The notes under the pieces are model-generated. The model was not told the DNA's origin. It searched no databases and saw only the letters and a list, made by a program, of their open reading frames with translations. From Streptomyces antnestii (GTDB lineage: Bacteria > Actinomycetota > Actinomycetes > Streptomycetales > Streptomycetaceae), in contig NZ_RZYA01000001.1 in assembly GCF_004005495.1 (NCBI RefSeq), positions 62,001 through 126,000 of the forward strand: 64,000 nt of DNA. The letters run 5' to 3'. Positions within the stretch are counted from its first letter, which is position 1. Each line of letters begins with the position of its first letter. Both the position numbers and the translations under genes were made by a program. Positions 53,992-62,426 of the stretch are shown here, piece by piece.

Positions 53992-55218
53992 ATGCCGAAC
54001 ACCCCGGCCCCCGCACGCCACCGCCGCAGACACCGCACCCCCCTCCTCGCCACCCTCGCGACCACCGTCACCGCACTCGTCGCCGCCCTCCTCGCCTGGC
54101 CGGGCGCCGACCGCGCCGACGCCGCGCCCAGCGCCTTCACCCACCCCGGCGTCACCGTCTCCCGGAGCCAACTCGACTTCGCCCGCGCCAAGGTCGACGC
54201 CGGCGCCCAGCCCTGGAAGAGCGCCTACGACCAGATGCTGGCGAGCAAGTACGCCTCCCTCACGCGCACCCCCAAGCCCCGGGCCACCGTCGAGTGCGGC
54301 TCGTACTCCAACCCCAACTACGGCTGCACCGACGAGCGTGAGGACGCGATCGCCGCGTACACGGACGCCCTCGCCTGGTACCTCACGCGCGACGAGCGCT
54401 ACGCGAAGAAGTCCATCGAGCTGATGGACGCCTGGTCGGCCACCATCAAGGACCACACCAACAGCAACGCGCCCCTCCAGACCGGCTGGGCCGGCTCCTC
54501 CTGGCCCAGGGCCGCCGAGATCATCACGTACACGTACAGCGGCGGCTGGGCGAACGAGGGTCGCTTCAAAACGATGCTCCGCGATGTCTACCTGCCCGAG
54601 GTCATCAACGGCTCGAACTCCAACGGCAACTGGGAGCTGTCGATGATGGAGGCCGCCGTCGGGATCTCCGTCTTCCTGGAGGACAAGGCGTCGTACGACA
54701 AGGCGATGGCGAGGTTCCGGACGCGCGCGGCCGCGTATGTGTACCTGTCCTCGGACGGCGCGCTGCCCAGGACGGTGCCGAGCCAGAACCTCGACACCAA
54801 GGACAAGATCGTCAAGTATTGGCAAGGTCAGTCAACCTTCGTGACGGGGTTGACCCAGGAGACCTGCCGCGACTTCACCCACACCGGATACGGCATCTCC
54901 GCGATCTCCCACATCGCCGAGACCAGCCGCATCCAGGGACAGGACCTGTACGGCACCGACATCGGACAGCGGCTCCAGCAGGCCCTCGGCTTCCAGGCCA
55001 GGTACGAGCTCGGGGAGGCCCCGCCGAGCTGGCTGTGCGGCGGAACCCTCACACGCGGCCTCGGCCCCGTCACCGAGGTCGGCTACAACGCGATGCACAC
55101 CCGCCTGGGGAACGGCATGACGAACACCCAGAAGCTCACCGAGCGGAGCCGCCCGGCGGGATCCAACAACCTGTTCGTCGCCTGGGAGACCCTGACCCAC
55201 GCCGAGAACCCGAACTGA
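53992..55218 (+). CDS. secreted alginate-lyase-family protein
   Basis: The 408-aa product has a signal peptide (Arg/His-rich start, hydrophobic about 18-36, cleavage near ADRADAAPS) and an alpha/alpha-barrel alginate-lyase-type domain (Pfam Alginate_lyase). Visible signatures are WPRAAEIITYTYSG, NGNWELSMMEAAVGISVF and ETCRDFTHTGYGISAIS, the last carrying the likely catalytic His/Tyr region. It probably cleaves a polyuronate outside the cell; the exact substrate is unknown. Its promoter carries two operator-like repeats. Confidence 0.85.
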   Translation: MPNTPAPARHRRRHRTPLLATLATTVTALVAALLAWPGADRADAAPSAFTHPGVTVSRSQLDFARAKVDAGAQPWKSAYDQMLASKYASLTRTPKPRATVECGSYSNPNYGCTDEREDAIAAYTDALAWYLTRDERYAKKSIELMDAWSATIKDHTNSNAPLQTGWAGSSWPRAAEIITYTYSGGWANEGRFKTMLRDVYLPEVINGSNSNGNWELSMMEAAVGISVFLEDKASYDKAMARFRTRAAAYVYLSSDGALPRTVPSQNLDTKDKIVKYWQGQSTFVTGLTQETCRDFTHTGYGISAISHIAETSRIQGQDLYGTDIGQRLQQALGFQARYELGEAPPSWLCGGTLTRGLGPVTEVGYNAMHTRLGNGMTNTQKLTERSRPAGSNNLFVAWETLTHAENPN

Positions 55219-55291
55219 TCCGGACCATTGCCCGGCCGGTCGCCGCGTGACCATACTGGCGCCCGGCCGGGGAACGTACGGGGGAGTACGC

Positions 55292-56035
55292 ATGAGCGAG
55301 AGCACGGAAGCGGGGACCGCCGTCCTCGACCAGGACGGCGGCGGACCCATGGTCGTCGCCCGGGACCTGCGCCGTTCCTACGGCACGGGCGCGGCGGCGG
55401 TGCACGCCCTGCGCGGTGTCTCCTTCGAGGTGCCGCGCGGTGAACTCGTCGCCCTCAAGGGCCGCTCCGGATCCGGCAAGACGACCCTCCTGAACCTCGT
55501 CGGAGGACTCGACGAGCCGGACGGCGGCCGCATCGCCGTCGACGGCCAGGACCTGTCGGGCCTCGGCGAGAACGGCCTCCTCGAACTGCGCCGGGACCGC
55601 ATCGGCTTCATCTTCCAGTCCTTCGGCCTCATCCCGATCCTGTCCGCCGCCGAGAACGTCGGGGTGCCGATGCGGCTGCGCAAGGCCGACCCCCGCGAAC
55701 GCGAGGAACGCGTCGAGCTGCTCCTCGCCCTAGTCGGGCTCGCCGACCACGCCGAACAGCGCCCAGGCGAGCTGTCCGGAGGCCAGCAGCAGCGCGTCGC
55801 CATCGCCCGCGCGCTGGCCAACCGGCCCGCCCTCCTCATCGCCGACGAGCCCACGGGCCAGCTCGACGCCGAGACGGGCCTCGCCGTCATGGAGCTGCTG
55901 CGCGCCGTCGTCCGCAGCGAACACGTCACCGCGCTCGTCGCCACCCACGACGCGACGCTCCTCGGCCTCGCCGACCGCGTGCTCGAACTGCGCGACGGCG
56001 AGATCACGGAGATCACCGAGCCCGGCGAGCGCTGA
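55292..56035 (+). CDS. ABC transporter ATP-binding protein (LolD/MacB type)
   Basis: The 247-aa ATPase has Walker A GRSGSGKTT, the Q-loop region FIFQSFGLIP, signature LSGGQQQRVAIARAL, Walker B LLIADEPTG and H-loop ATHD. It belongs to the lipoprotein-export/MacB group. ATG 55292 is chosen because GGGGGAG lies 5 bases upstream; an ATG-less extension from 55247 is open but unsupported. No permease gene is adjacent, which is unusual for this group. Confidence 0.92.
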   Translation: MSESTEAGTAVLDQDGGGPMVVARDLRRSYGTGAAAVHALRGVSFEVPRGELVALKGRSGSGKTTLLNLVGGLDEPDGGRIAVDGQDLSGLGENGLLELRRDRIGFIFQSFGLIPILSAAENVGVPMRLRKADPREREERVELLLALVGLADHAEQRPGELSGGQQQRVAIARALANRPALLIADEPTGQLDAETGLAVMELLRAVVRSEHVTALVATHDATLLGLADRVLELRDGEITEITEPGER

Positions 56036-56200
56036 CGCGGGCCACCGCGCGGCAGCCCCGGACGGCCGTCGGCACGGCCCGCCCCGCATCAGGGTTGCGT
56101 CAAAGACGCCGGTCCACTGCACCCTCACCCCATTTGCCGCAATTGGTGGCCGTAGGGTCGACGCTGCGTACAACACGTGTAGCGGGAAGACAATGGGGCC

Positions 56201-58765
56201 ATGGGACGCGGCAAGCTTCGGATCTACCTCGGTGCGGCACCGGGTGTCGGGAAGACCTACGCGATGCTGTCCGAGGGCCACCGCCGTATCGAACGGGGCA
56301 CGGACTGCGCCGTCGGCTTCGTCGAGCACCACGGCAGGCCCCGTACGGAGGTGATGCTCCACGGCCTCGAACAGATCCCCCGCAAGGAGCTCACCTACCG
56401 CGGCGCCGTCTTCACCGAGATGGACGTCGACGCCGTCCTCGCCCGCCGCCCCGAAGTCGCCCTGGTGGACGAACTCGCCCACACGAACGTGCCCGGTTCG
56501 CGCAACGCCAAGCGCTGGCAGGACGTCGAGGAACTGCTCGCCGCCGGTGTCGACGTCGTCTCGACCGTCAACATCCAGCACCTGGAATCACTCGGTGACG
56601 TCGTCGAATCCATCACCGGCGTCCGCCAGCGCGAGACCGTCCCCGACGAGGTCGTGCGCCGCGCCGACCAGATCGAGCTGGTCGACATGTCGCCGGAGGC
56701 GCTGCGCCGCCGCATGGCGCACGGCAACATCTACAAACCCGACCGGATCGACGCCTCCCTCTCCAACTACTTCCGCCCCGGCAACCTCACCGCCCTGCGC
56801 GAACTCGCCCTCCTGTGGGTCGCCGACCGCGTCGACGAATACCTCCAGCAGTACCGGGGCGAACACAACATCCGCTCCACCTGGCAGGCCCGCGAGCGCA
56901 TCGTCGTCGGACTGACCGGCGGCCCCGAGGGCCGCACCCTGGTCCGGCGCGCCGCGCGGATGGCCGCCAAGGGCTCGGGCAGCGAGATCCTCGCCGTCTA
57001 CATCGCCCGCAGCGACGGCCTCACCGCCGCGTCCCCCAAGGAGCTCGCTCTCCAGCGCACCCTCGTCGAGGACCTGGGCGGCACCTTCCACCACGTCATA
57101 GGCGACGACATACCGGCCGCGCTCCTGGAGTTCGCCCGCGGCGTCAACGCCACCCAGATCGTCCTCGGCTCCTCACGCCGCAGGACCTGGCAGTACGTCT
57201 TCGGGCCCGGCGTCGGCATGACCGTGGCCCGCGAGTCCGGCCCCGACCTCGACGTCCACATCGTCACGCACGAGGAGGTCGCCAAGGGCCGCGGCCTGCC
57301 CGTCGCCCGGGGCGCCCGCCTCGGCCGCTCCCGGATCATCTGGGGCTGGCTCATCGGCGTCGGCGGCCCCGTGCTGCTCTCCCTGATCCTCACCCACATC
57401 AGCACCGACCTGGGCCTCGCCAACGACATGCTGCTCGTCCTGTCGGTCACCGTGGCCGCAGCCCTCGTCGGCGGCCTCGTCCCGGCCCTGGCGTCGTGCG
57501 CCGTCGGCTCGCTCCTCCTGAACTACTACTTCACGCCACCGCTGCACCTGTTCACCATCGCGGACCCGAAGAACATCGTCGCCATCGTGATCTTCGTAGG
57601 GGTCGCGGTGTCGGTGGCCTCCGTCGTCGACCTCGCGGCCAGACGCACCCATCAGGCCGCCCGGCTGCGCGCCGAGTCCGAGATCCTCTCCTTCCTCGCC
57701 GGCAGCGTCCTGCGCGGCGAGAGCAGCCTGGACGCCCTGCTCGAACGGGTCCGCGAGACCTTCGCCATGGACTCCGTCGCCCTCCTGGAGCGCGAGAGCG
57801 ACGTCGACCCGTGGACCCGCGCCGCCAGCGTCGGCCCGCACCCCCTGGAGCGCCCCGAGGACGCGGACGTCGACATGCCGGTCGGCGACCACATGGCGCT
57901 CGCCCTGTCGGGCCGGGTCCTGCCCGCCGAGGACCGCCGCGTCCTCGCCGCCTTCGCGGCACAGGCCGCCGTCGTCCTCGACCGCCAGCGCCTCCAGTCC
58001 GAGGCCGACCAGGCCCGCGCCCTCGCCGAGGGCAACCGCATCCGCACCGCCCTGCTCGCCGCCGTCAGCCACGACCTGCGCACCCCGCTCGCCGGCATCA
58101 AGGCCTCCGTCTCCTCCCTGCGCTCCGACGACATCGCCTGGTCCGCGGAAGACCAGGCGGAACTCCTCGCAGGCATCGAGGAGGGCGCCGACCGCCTCGA
58201 CCACCTAGTCGGCAACCTCCTCGACATGTCCCGCCTCCAGACCGGCACCGTCACCCCGCTGATGCGCGAGATCGACCTCGATGAGGTGGTCCCGATGGCG
58301 CTCGTCGGCGTCCCCGACGGCAGCGTCGACCTCGACATCCCGGAGAGCCTGCCCATGGTCACCGTGGACAAGGGGCTCTTGGAGCGCGCGGTCGCCAACA
58401 TCGTCGAGAACGCGGTCAAGTACAGCCCCGAGGACGAGCCCGACAGCGTCGTATTGGTCTCCGCCAGCACCCTCGGCGACCGCGTCGAGGTACGCGTCGT
58501 CGACCGCGGGCCCGGCGTCCCCGACACCGCGAAGGACCGCATCTTCGCCCCGTTCCAGCGCTACGGTGACGCACCGCGGGGCGCGGGCGTGGGCCTCGGC
58601 CTCGCCGTCGCGCGCGGCTTCGTCGAGGCGATGAACGGCACCCTCACCGCGGAGGACACCCCCGGCGGGGGCCTGACCATGGTCCTCACCCTCACCGCCG
58701 CGACCGGCCGCCCACAGGCCGGCCCCACCACTTCTTCCCTTGCTCAGAGAGGCAGGTACGCATGA
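56201..58765 (+). CDS. kdpD: sensor kinase KdpD
   Basis: The 854-aa osmo/K+ sensor has the KdpD domain with Walker A GAAPGVGKT (residues 11-19) and DELAHTNVPGSRNAKRW, then a universal-stress-protein domain (about 240-365), four membrane helices (about 385-480), a GAF-like domain, HisKA with AVSHDLRTPLAG and HATPase with NIVENAVKYSP. It normally controls the KdpFABC potassium pump, but no pump genes are adjacent here. GGGAAG lies upstream of the ATG. It overlaps kdpE by 4 bp. Confidence 0.94.
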   Translation: MGRGKLRIYLGAAPGVGKTYAMLSEGHRRIERGTDCAVGFVEHHGRPRTEVMLHGLEQIPRKELTYRGAVFTEMDVDAVLARRPEVALVDELAHTNVPGSRNAKRWQDVEELLAAGVDVVSTVNIQHLESLGDVVESITGVRQRETVPDEVVRRADQIELVDMSPEALRRRMAHGNIYKPDRIDASLSNYFRPGNLTALRELALLWVADRVDEYLQQYRGEHNIRSTWQARERIVVGLTGGPEGRTLVRRAARMAAKGSGSEILAVYIARSDGLTAASPKELALQRTLVEDLGGTFHHVIGDDIPAALLEFARGVNATQIVLGSSRRRTWQYVFGPGVGMTVARESGPDLDVHIVTHEEVAKGRGLPVARGARLGRSRIIWGWLIGVGGPVLLSLILTHISTDLGLANDMLLVLSVTVAAALVGGLVPALASCAVGSLLLNYYFTPPLHLFTIADPKNIVAIVIFVGVAVSVASVVDLAARRTHQAARLRAESEILSFLAGSVLRGESSLDALLERVRETFAMDSVALLERESDVDPWTRAASVGPHPLERPEDADVDMPVGDHMALALSGRVLPAEDRRVLAAFAAQAAVVLDRQRLQSEADQARALAEGNRIRTALLAAVSHDLRTPLAGIKASVSSLRSDDIAWSAEDQAELLAGIEEGADRLDHLVGNLLDMSRLQTGTVTPLMREIDLDEVVPMALVGVPDGSVDLDIPESLPMVTVDKGLLERAVANIVENAVKYSPEDEPDSVVLVSASTLGDRVEVRVVDRGPGVPDTAKDRIFAPFQRYGDAPRGAGVGLGLAVARGFVEAMNGTLTAEDTPGGGLTMVLTLTAATGRPQAGPTTSSLAQRGRYA

Positions 58766-59445
58766 CCCGGGTGCTCGTGGTCGACGACGAGCCGCAGATC
58801 GTGCGCGCCCTCGTCATCAACCTGAAGGCGCGCAAGTACGAGGTGGAGGCCGCGGCCGACGGGGCGGGCGCGCTCCAGCTCGCCGCCGCGTTCCACCCGG
58901 ACGTGGTCGTGCTCGACCTGGGCCTGCCCGACATGGACGGCGTCGAGGTGATCAAGGGGCTGCGCGGCTGGACCCGCGTACCGATCCTCGTCCTGTCCGC
59001 GCGGCACTCCTCCGACGAGAAGGTCGAGGCGCTCGACGCCGGCGCCGACGACTACGTCACCAAGCCGTTCGGCATGGACGAGCTCCTGGCCCGCCTGCGC
59101 GCCGCGGTCCGCCGGGCCGAGCCCACCGGCGGCGGCGAGGACGAAGGCATCGTCGAGACGGAGGGCTTCACCGTCGACCTGGCCGCGAAGAAGGTCAACC
59201 GGGACGGCCGTGACATCCGCCTCACCCCCACCGAGTGGCACCTCCTGGAGGTCCTGGTCCGCAACACGGGCCGCCTGGTCAGCCAGAAGCAGCTCCTCCA
59301 GGAGGTCTGGGGCCCCTCGTACGGCACCGAGACCAACTACCTGCGCGTCTACATGGCCCAGCTCCGCCGCAAACTGGAGACGGACCCGTCACACCCGCGG
59401 CACTTCATCACGGAGCCCGGGATGGGGTACCGCTTCGAGCGCTGA
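58762..59445 (+). CDS. kdpE: response regulator KdpE
   Basis: This 227-aa OmpR-type regulator has D8/D9, phosphoacceptor D52 (VVVLDLGLPD), LSARHS and Lys in YVTKPFGM. The winged-helix C-terminal domain ends in EPGMGYRFER. The ATG overlaps the kdpD stop (ATGA). The last 35 bp of the gene, with the first bases after it, are duplicated just downstream. Confidence 0.95.
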   Translation: MTRVLVVDDEPQIVRALVINLKARKYEVEAAADGAGALQLAAAFHPDVVVLDLGLPDMDGVEVIKGLRGWTRVPILVLSARHSSDEKVEALDAGADDYVTKPFGMDELLARLRAAVRRAEPTGGGEDEGIVETEGFTVDLAAKKVNRDGRDIRLTPTEWHLLEVLVRNTGRLVSQKQLLQEVWGPSYGTETNYLRVYMAQLRRKLETDPSHPRHFITEPGMGYRFER

Positions 59446-59500
59446 CCCGCGGAGCGGCTCGCGGAGCCCGGGGTGGCTTCCGTATCGAGCGCTGACCCGC
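59411..59500. repeat. direct duplication of the kdpE 3' end
   Basis: The 40 bp covering the last kdpE codons and stop (59411-59450) recur imperfectly at 59462-59500. The copies share CGGAGCCCGGG, TCGAGCGCTGACCCGC and the stop codon, with a few differences and one missing base. Confidence 0.85.
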
Positions 59501-59536
59501 TCATACGTTGTCGGCGACCCCCGGTACGCTTCATAT

Positions 59537-59947
59537 ATGAGTGCTGCACCTCGTTCCGAGACGTCGTCCGAGAAGCCGGCGGGCCGCTTCCGGCGCATGC
59601 TCGACCGGCTGTCCACCTCGCAGGAGGACCTGGAGTCGGAGGAGCTGCGCGAGGACTCGCAGACCACGGGCTGTACCCGCATCGGTGACTGCCACGACCG
59701 GCAGATAGTCACCGTTACTGGTACCTTGCGCACGGTCACCCTCCGACCACGGGCCGGAGTCCCGGCCCTGGAGGCGGAGCTGTTCGACGGCTCCGCGGCT
59801 CTGGACGTCGTCTGGCTCGGCCGGCGGTCCATCGTGGGCATCGAGCCGGGGCGCAAGCTGATCGCATCCGGCCGGATCTCGATGAGCCGGGGCCGTAGGG
59901 TGCTCTTCAACCCGAAGTACGAACTCAGACCGCTCGGACGGGAGTAG
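59537..59947 (+). CDS. OB-fold nucleic-acid-binding-type protein
   Basis: The 136-aa protein has a charged helical N-terminus (about 1-50) and an OB-fold domain (VTVTGTLRTVTLRP, LEAELFDGSAALDVVWLGRR, GRKLIASGRISMSRGRRVLFNP). Similar actinobacterial proteins are annotated only as OB-fold; the ligand is unknown. No ribosome binding site precedes the ATG, and a TACGCT (-10-like) ends 6 bp before it, so the mRNA may be leaderless. The DUF3159 gene starts 3 bp after its stop. Confidence 0.85.
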   Translation: MSAAPRSETSSEKPAGRFRRMLDRLSTSQEDLESEELREDSQTTGCTRIGDCHDRQIVTVTGTLRTVTLRPRAGVPALEAELFDGSAALDVVWLGRRSIVGIEPGRKLIASGRISMSRGRRVLFNPKYELRPLGRE

Positions 59948-59950
59948 CCG

Positions 59951-60706
59951 GTGACGTCCCTCGACAAGCCGACGGACCGCGAAGCCACGGATCAGGACGC
60001 CGAATCGAGGGCTGTCACCGAGGCCGCCCTCTTCGAGGCTTTCGGCGGCGTACGGGGCATGGTGGAGACGGTCGTTCCCGGCCTCCTCTTCGTGACCATC
60101 TTCACGATCAACAAGAACCTGCACGTCTCGGCCATCGCGGCACTCGCGGTGGCCCTGCTGCTCGTTGTCGTCCGCCTGGCCATGAAGGACACCGTCAAGC
60201 ACGCCTTCAGCGGCGTCTTCGGTGTGGCGTTCGGTGTCGTTTTCGCGATGATCACGGGCAACGCCAAGAACTTCTACCTGCCCGGCATGCTCTACACGCT
60301 GGGCATGGCCGTCGCGTACATCGTGACCACGCTGTGCGGGGTGCCGTTGATCGGGCTCATCCTGGGGCCCATCTTCAAGGAGAACCTTTCCTGGCGCACG
60401 CGTAACCCCGGCCGCAAGAAGGCCTACGCGAAGGCCAGTTGGGCCTGGGGCCTGATCCTGCTCGCCAAGTGCGCGGTGCTCTTCCCGATGTACTGGTGGG
60501 CGGACACCACGAAGTTCGGCTGGGTTCTGATCGCCCTGAAGATTCCGCCGTTCCTGCTTGCCGTGTGGCTGACCTGGGTCTTCCTGGCGAAGGCGCCCGC
60601 GCCGATCGATGTCTTCGCGGAGATGGAAGCGGAGGAGCGGGCCGCTCAGGAAGCGAAGGATGCGGGTCGGGAAGCGGGGGGTGCGCGTCATCGCCGGGAG
60701 GCTTGA
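59951..60706 (+). CDS. DUF3159 integral membrane protein
   Basis: The 251-aa protein has five or six membrane helices between about residues 40 and 215 (VPGLLFVTIFTI, ALAVALLLVVVRLAM, and later helices through FLLAVWLTWVFLA), with a charged C-terminal tail. The family is actinobacterial and uncharacterised; it consistently follows the OB-fold gene and precedes trkA-type genes. The GTG start suggests coupling to the upstream gene. Confidence 0.9.
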   Translation: MTSLDKPTDREATDQDAESRAVTEAALFEAFGGVRGMVETVVPGLLFVTIFTINKNLHVSAIAALAVALLLVVVRLAMKDTVKHAFSGVFGVAFGVVFAMITGNAKNFYLPGMLYTLGMAVAYIVTTLCGVPLIGLILGPIFKENLSWRTRNPGRKKAYAKASWAWGLILLAKCAVLFPMYWWADTTKFGWVLIALKIPPFLLAVWLTWVFLAKAPAPIDVFAEMEAEERAAQEAKDAGREAGGARHRREA

Positions 60707-60715
60707 CGTTCGTTC

Positions 60716-60796
60716 GCGGCTGACGGCCGGTGGGGGCTTGTCGCGCCCACGCGGCGGAGCCGCACATGTAACAGCCCCGCGCCCCTTAGGGGCGCG
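60716..60796. repeat. Streptomyces dispersed intergenic repeat (REP-like)
   Basis: The stretch contains GGTGGGGGCTTGTCGCGCCC, ACGCGGCGGAGCCGCA and the hairpin CGCGCCCCTTAGGGGCGCG (8-bp stem, 60778-60796). From memory, near-identical blocks occur at many intergenic sites in Streptomyces genomes. It lies between convergent genes, just before a terminator. Confidence 0.6.
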
Positions 60797-60833
60797 AATG
60801 GGGCCCCGGAGTACGAACTCCGGGGCCCCATTC
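60796..60833. terminator. bidirectional terminator, DUF3159 gene / trkA
   Basis: GAATGGGGCCCCGGAGT pairs perfectly with ACTCCGGGGCCCCATTC (17 bp) around ACGA. Confidence 0.9.
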
Positions 60834-60853
60834 ACGTACCTACGAAGAACCCC

Positions 60854-61531
60854 TTAACCCGTGACGTCCTCGCGGCGTACCGAGAGCAGGTCCTCGAGTT
60901 GTTCCTCGCGGGCCTGGGCGGCCACGAAGAGGAGTTCGTCGCCCGCCTCCAGGGAGTCCTCCTGGGAGGGGGCCAGGACGCGGGTGCCGCGGATGATCGT
61001 CACCAGGGACGTGTCCTCCGGCCAGTGGACGTCGCCCACGCGCGTGCCGGCCAGGGCCGACTCGGGCGGCAGCGTCAGCTCCACCAGGTTCGCGTCGCCG
61101 TGGCTGAAGCGCAGCAGGCGGACCAGGTCGCCCACGCTCACCGCCTCCTCGACGAGCGCGGACATCAGACGCGGCGTGGACACGGCCACGTCGACACCCC
61201 ACGACTCGTTGAACAGCCATTCGTTCTTGGGGTTGTTGACGCGGGCGACGACCCGCGGGACCCCGTACTCGGTCTTCGCGAGGAGCGAGACGACCAGGTT
61301 GACCTTGTCGTCGCCCGTGGCCGCGATGACCACGTTGCAGCGCTGCAGCGCCGCCTCGTCCAGGGACGTGATCTCGCAGGCGTCGGCGAGCAGCCACTCC
61401 GCCTGCGGGACGCGCTCGACCGAGATGGCGGTCGGCGCCTTGTCGATGAGAAGGACCTCGTGCCCGTTCTCCAGGAGCTCACCGGCGATGGACCTGCCCA
61501 CCGCGCCCGCTCCGGCAATGGCGACCCTCAT
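60854..61531 (-). CDS. trkA: TrkA-type K+ uptake regulatory protein (second of pair)
   Basis: The 225-aa cytoplasmic RCK protein has the Rossmann motif GAGAVGRSIAGELLENGHEV, an acidic strand end (LIDK) for NAD binding and a C-terminal TrkA_C domain (about 140-220). It resembles CeoC-type proteins that gate Trk/Ktr channels; no channel gene is present here. It overlaps the preceding trkA-type gene by one base (TGATG). Confidence 0.92.
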   Translation of the reverse strand: MRVAIAGAGAVGRSIAGELLENGHEVLLIDKAPTAISVERVPQAEWLLADACEITSLDEAALQRCNVVIAATGDDKVNLVVSLLAKTEYGVPRVVARVNNPKNEWLFNESWGVDVAVSTPRLMSALVEEAVSVGDLVRLLRFSHGDANLVELTLPPESALAGTRVGDVHWPEDTSLVTIIRGTRVLAPSQEDSLEAGDELLFVAAQAREEQLEDLLSVRREDVTG

Positions 61532-62202
61532 CAGTGACCGCCCTCCACTTCAGGACCCTCGGCGAACGCCGCTTCGACCTTCTCGACGTCGTCGGTGCGC
61601 ATCATCACGTGCACCAGGTCGCCTTCCTGCAGGACCGTCTGCGACGTGGGCAGGATCGCCTCGCCGAGCCGGGTCACGAACGCGACGCGGACGCCGGTCT
61701 CCTCCTGGAGCCGGCTGATCTTGTGGCCCACCCAGGCCACCGAGGCGTGCACCTCGGCGAGCTGGACGCCCCCGGTGGGGTCGCGCCACAGCGGCTCCGC
61801 GCCGGACGGCAGAAGCCTGCGCAGCATCTGGTCCGCGGTCCACCGCACGGTCGCGACGGTCGGGATGCCCAGGCGCTGGTAGACCTCGGCGCGGCGCGGG
61901 TCGTAGATACGGGCCGCGACGTTCTCGATGCCGAACATCTCGCGGGCCACGCGGGCGGCGATGATGTTCGAGTTGTCACCGCTGGAGACCGCGGCGAACG
62001 CGCCGGCCTCCTCGATCCCCGCCTCGCGCAGGGTGTCCTGGTCGAAGCCGACCCCGGTGACGCGGCGGCCGCCGAACCCGGAACCCAGGCGCCGGAACGC
62101 CGTGGGGTCCTGGTCGATGACCGCGACCGTGTGCCCCTGTTGCTCAAGGGTCTGGGCCAGGGCGGAGCCCACCCGGCCGCACCCCATGATGACGATGTGC
62201 AC
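61531..62202 (-). CDS. TrkA-type K+ uptake regulatory protein (first of pair)
   Basis: The 223-aa CeoB-like RCK protein has GCGRVGSALAQTLEQQGHTV with the NAD-binding Asp in VIDQDP, then a TrkA_C domain (about 140-220). The two paralogues probably form a hetero-octameric gating ring. Together with KdpDE nearby, they make this a potassium-homeostasis neighbourhood. Confidence 0.92.
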   Translation of the reverse strand: MHIVIMGCGRVGSALAQTLEQQGHTVAVIDQDPTAFRRLGSGFGGRRVTGVGFDQDTLREAGIEEAGAFAAVSSGDNSNIIAARVAREMFGIENVAARIYDPRRAEVYQRLGIPTVATVRWTADQMLRRLLPSGAEPLWRDPTGGVQLAEVHASVAWVGHKISRLQEETGVRVAFVTRLGEAILPTSQTVLQEGDLVHVMMRTDDVEKVEAAFAEGPEVEGGH

Positions 62203-62369
62203 CGGCCGCTACCCCGCAGTCCTGGTCATGCCGATGACCTGCGAAAACACCCTGCTCACTCTTCTCTCTCAGTCTGCCGGGCAACAAGGGGCAACCGCGT
62301 GCGGCGTTGCCCGGAGACGAGCTTAAGCCGCATGGCCTCCGTTGCCAGCATCCGCGTAGCCCCGAGCGC

Positions 62370-62424
62370 GATCAGTGCGCGATCAGTGCGCGATCAGTGG
62401 TCGATCAGTGGTCGATCAGTGTGG
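62370..62424. repeat. five-copy 11-bp tandem repeat
   Basis: Five consecutive 11-mers begin GATCAGTG (GATCAGTGCGC twice, GATCAGTGGTC twice, GATCAGTGTGG once). A sixth GATCAG runs into the stop codon of the acyltransferase. The 11-bp period is close to one helical turn, so each GATCAG lies on the same DNA face. Confidence 0.92.
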
Positions 62425-62426
62425 GA

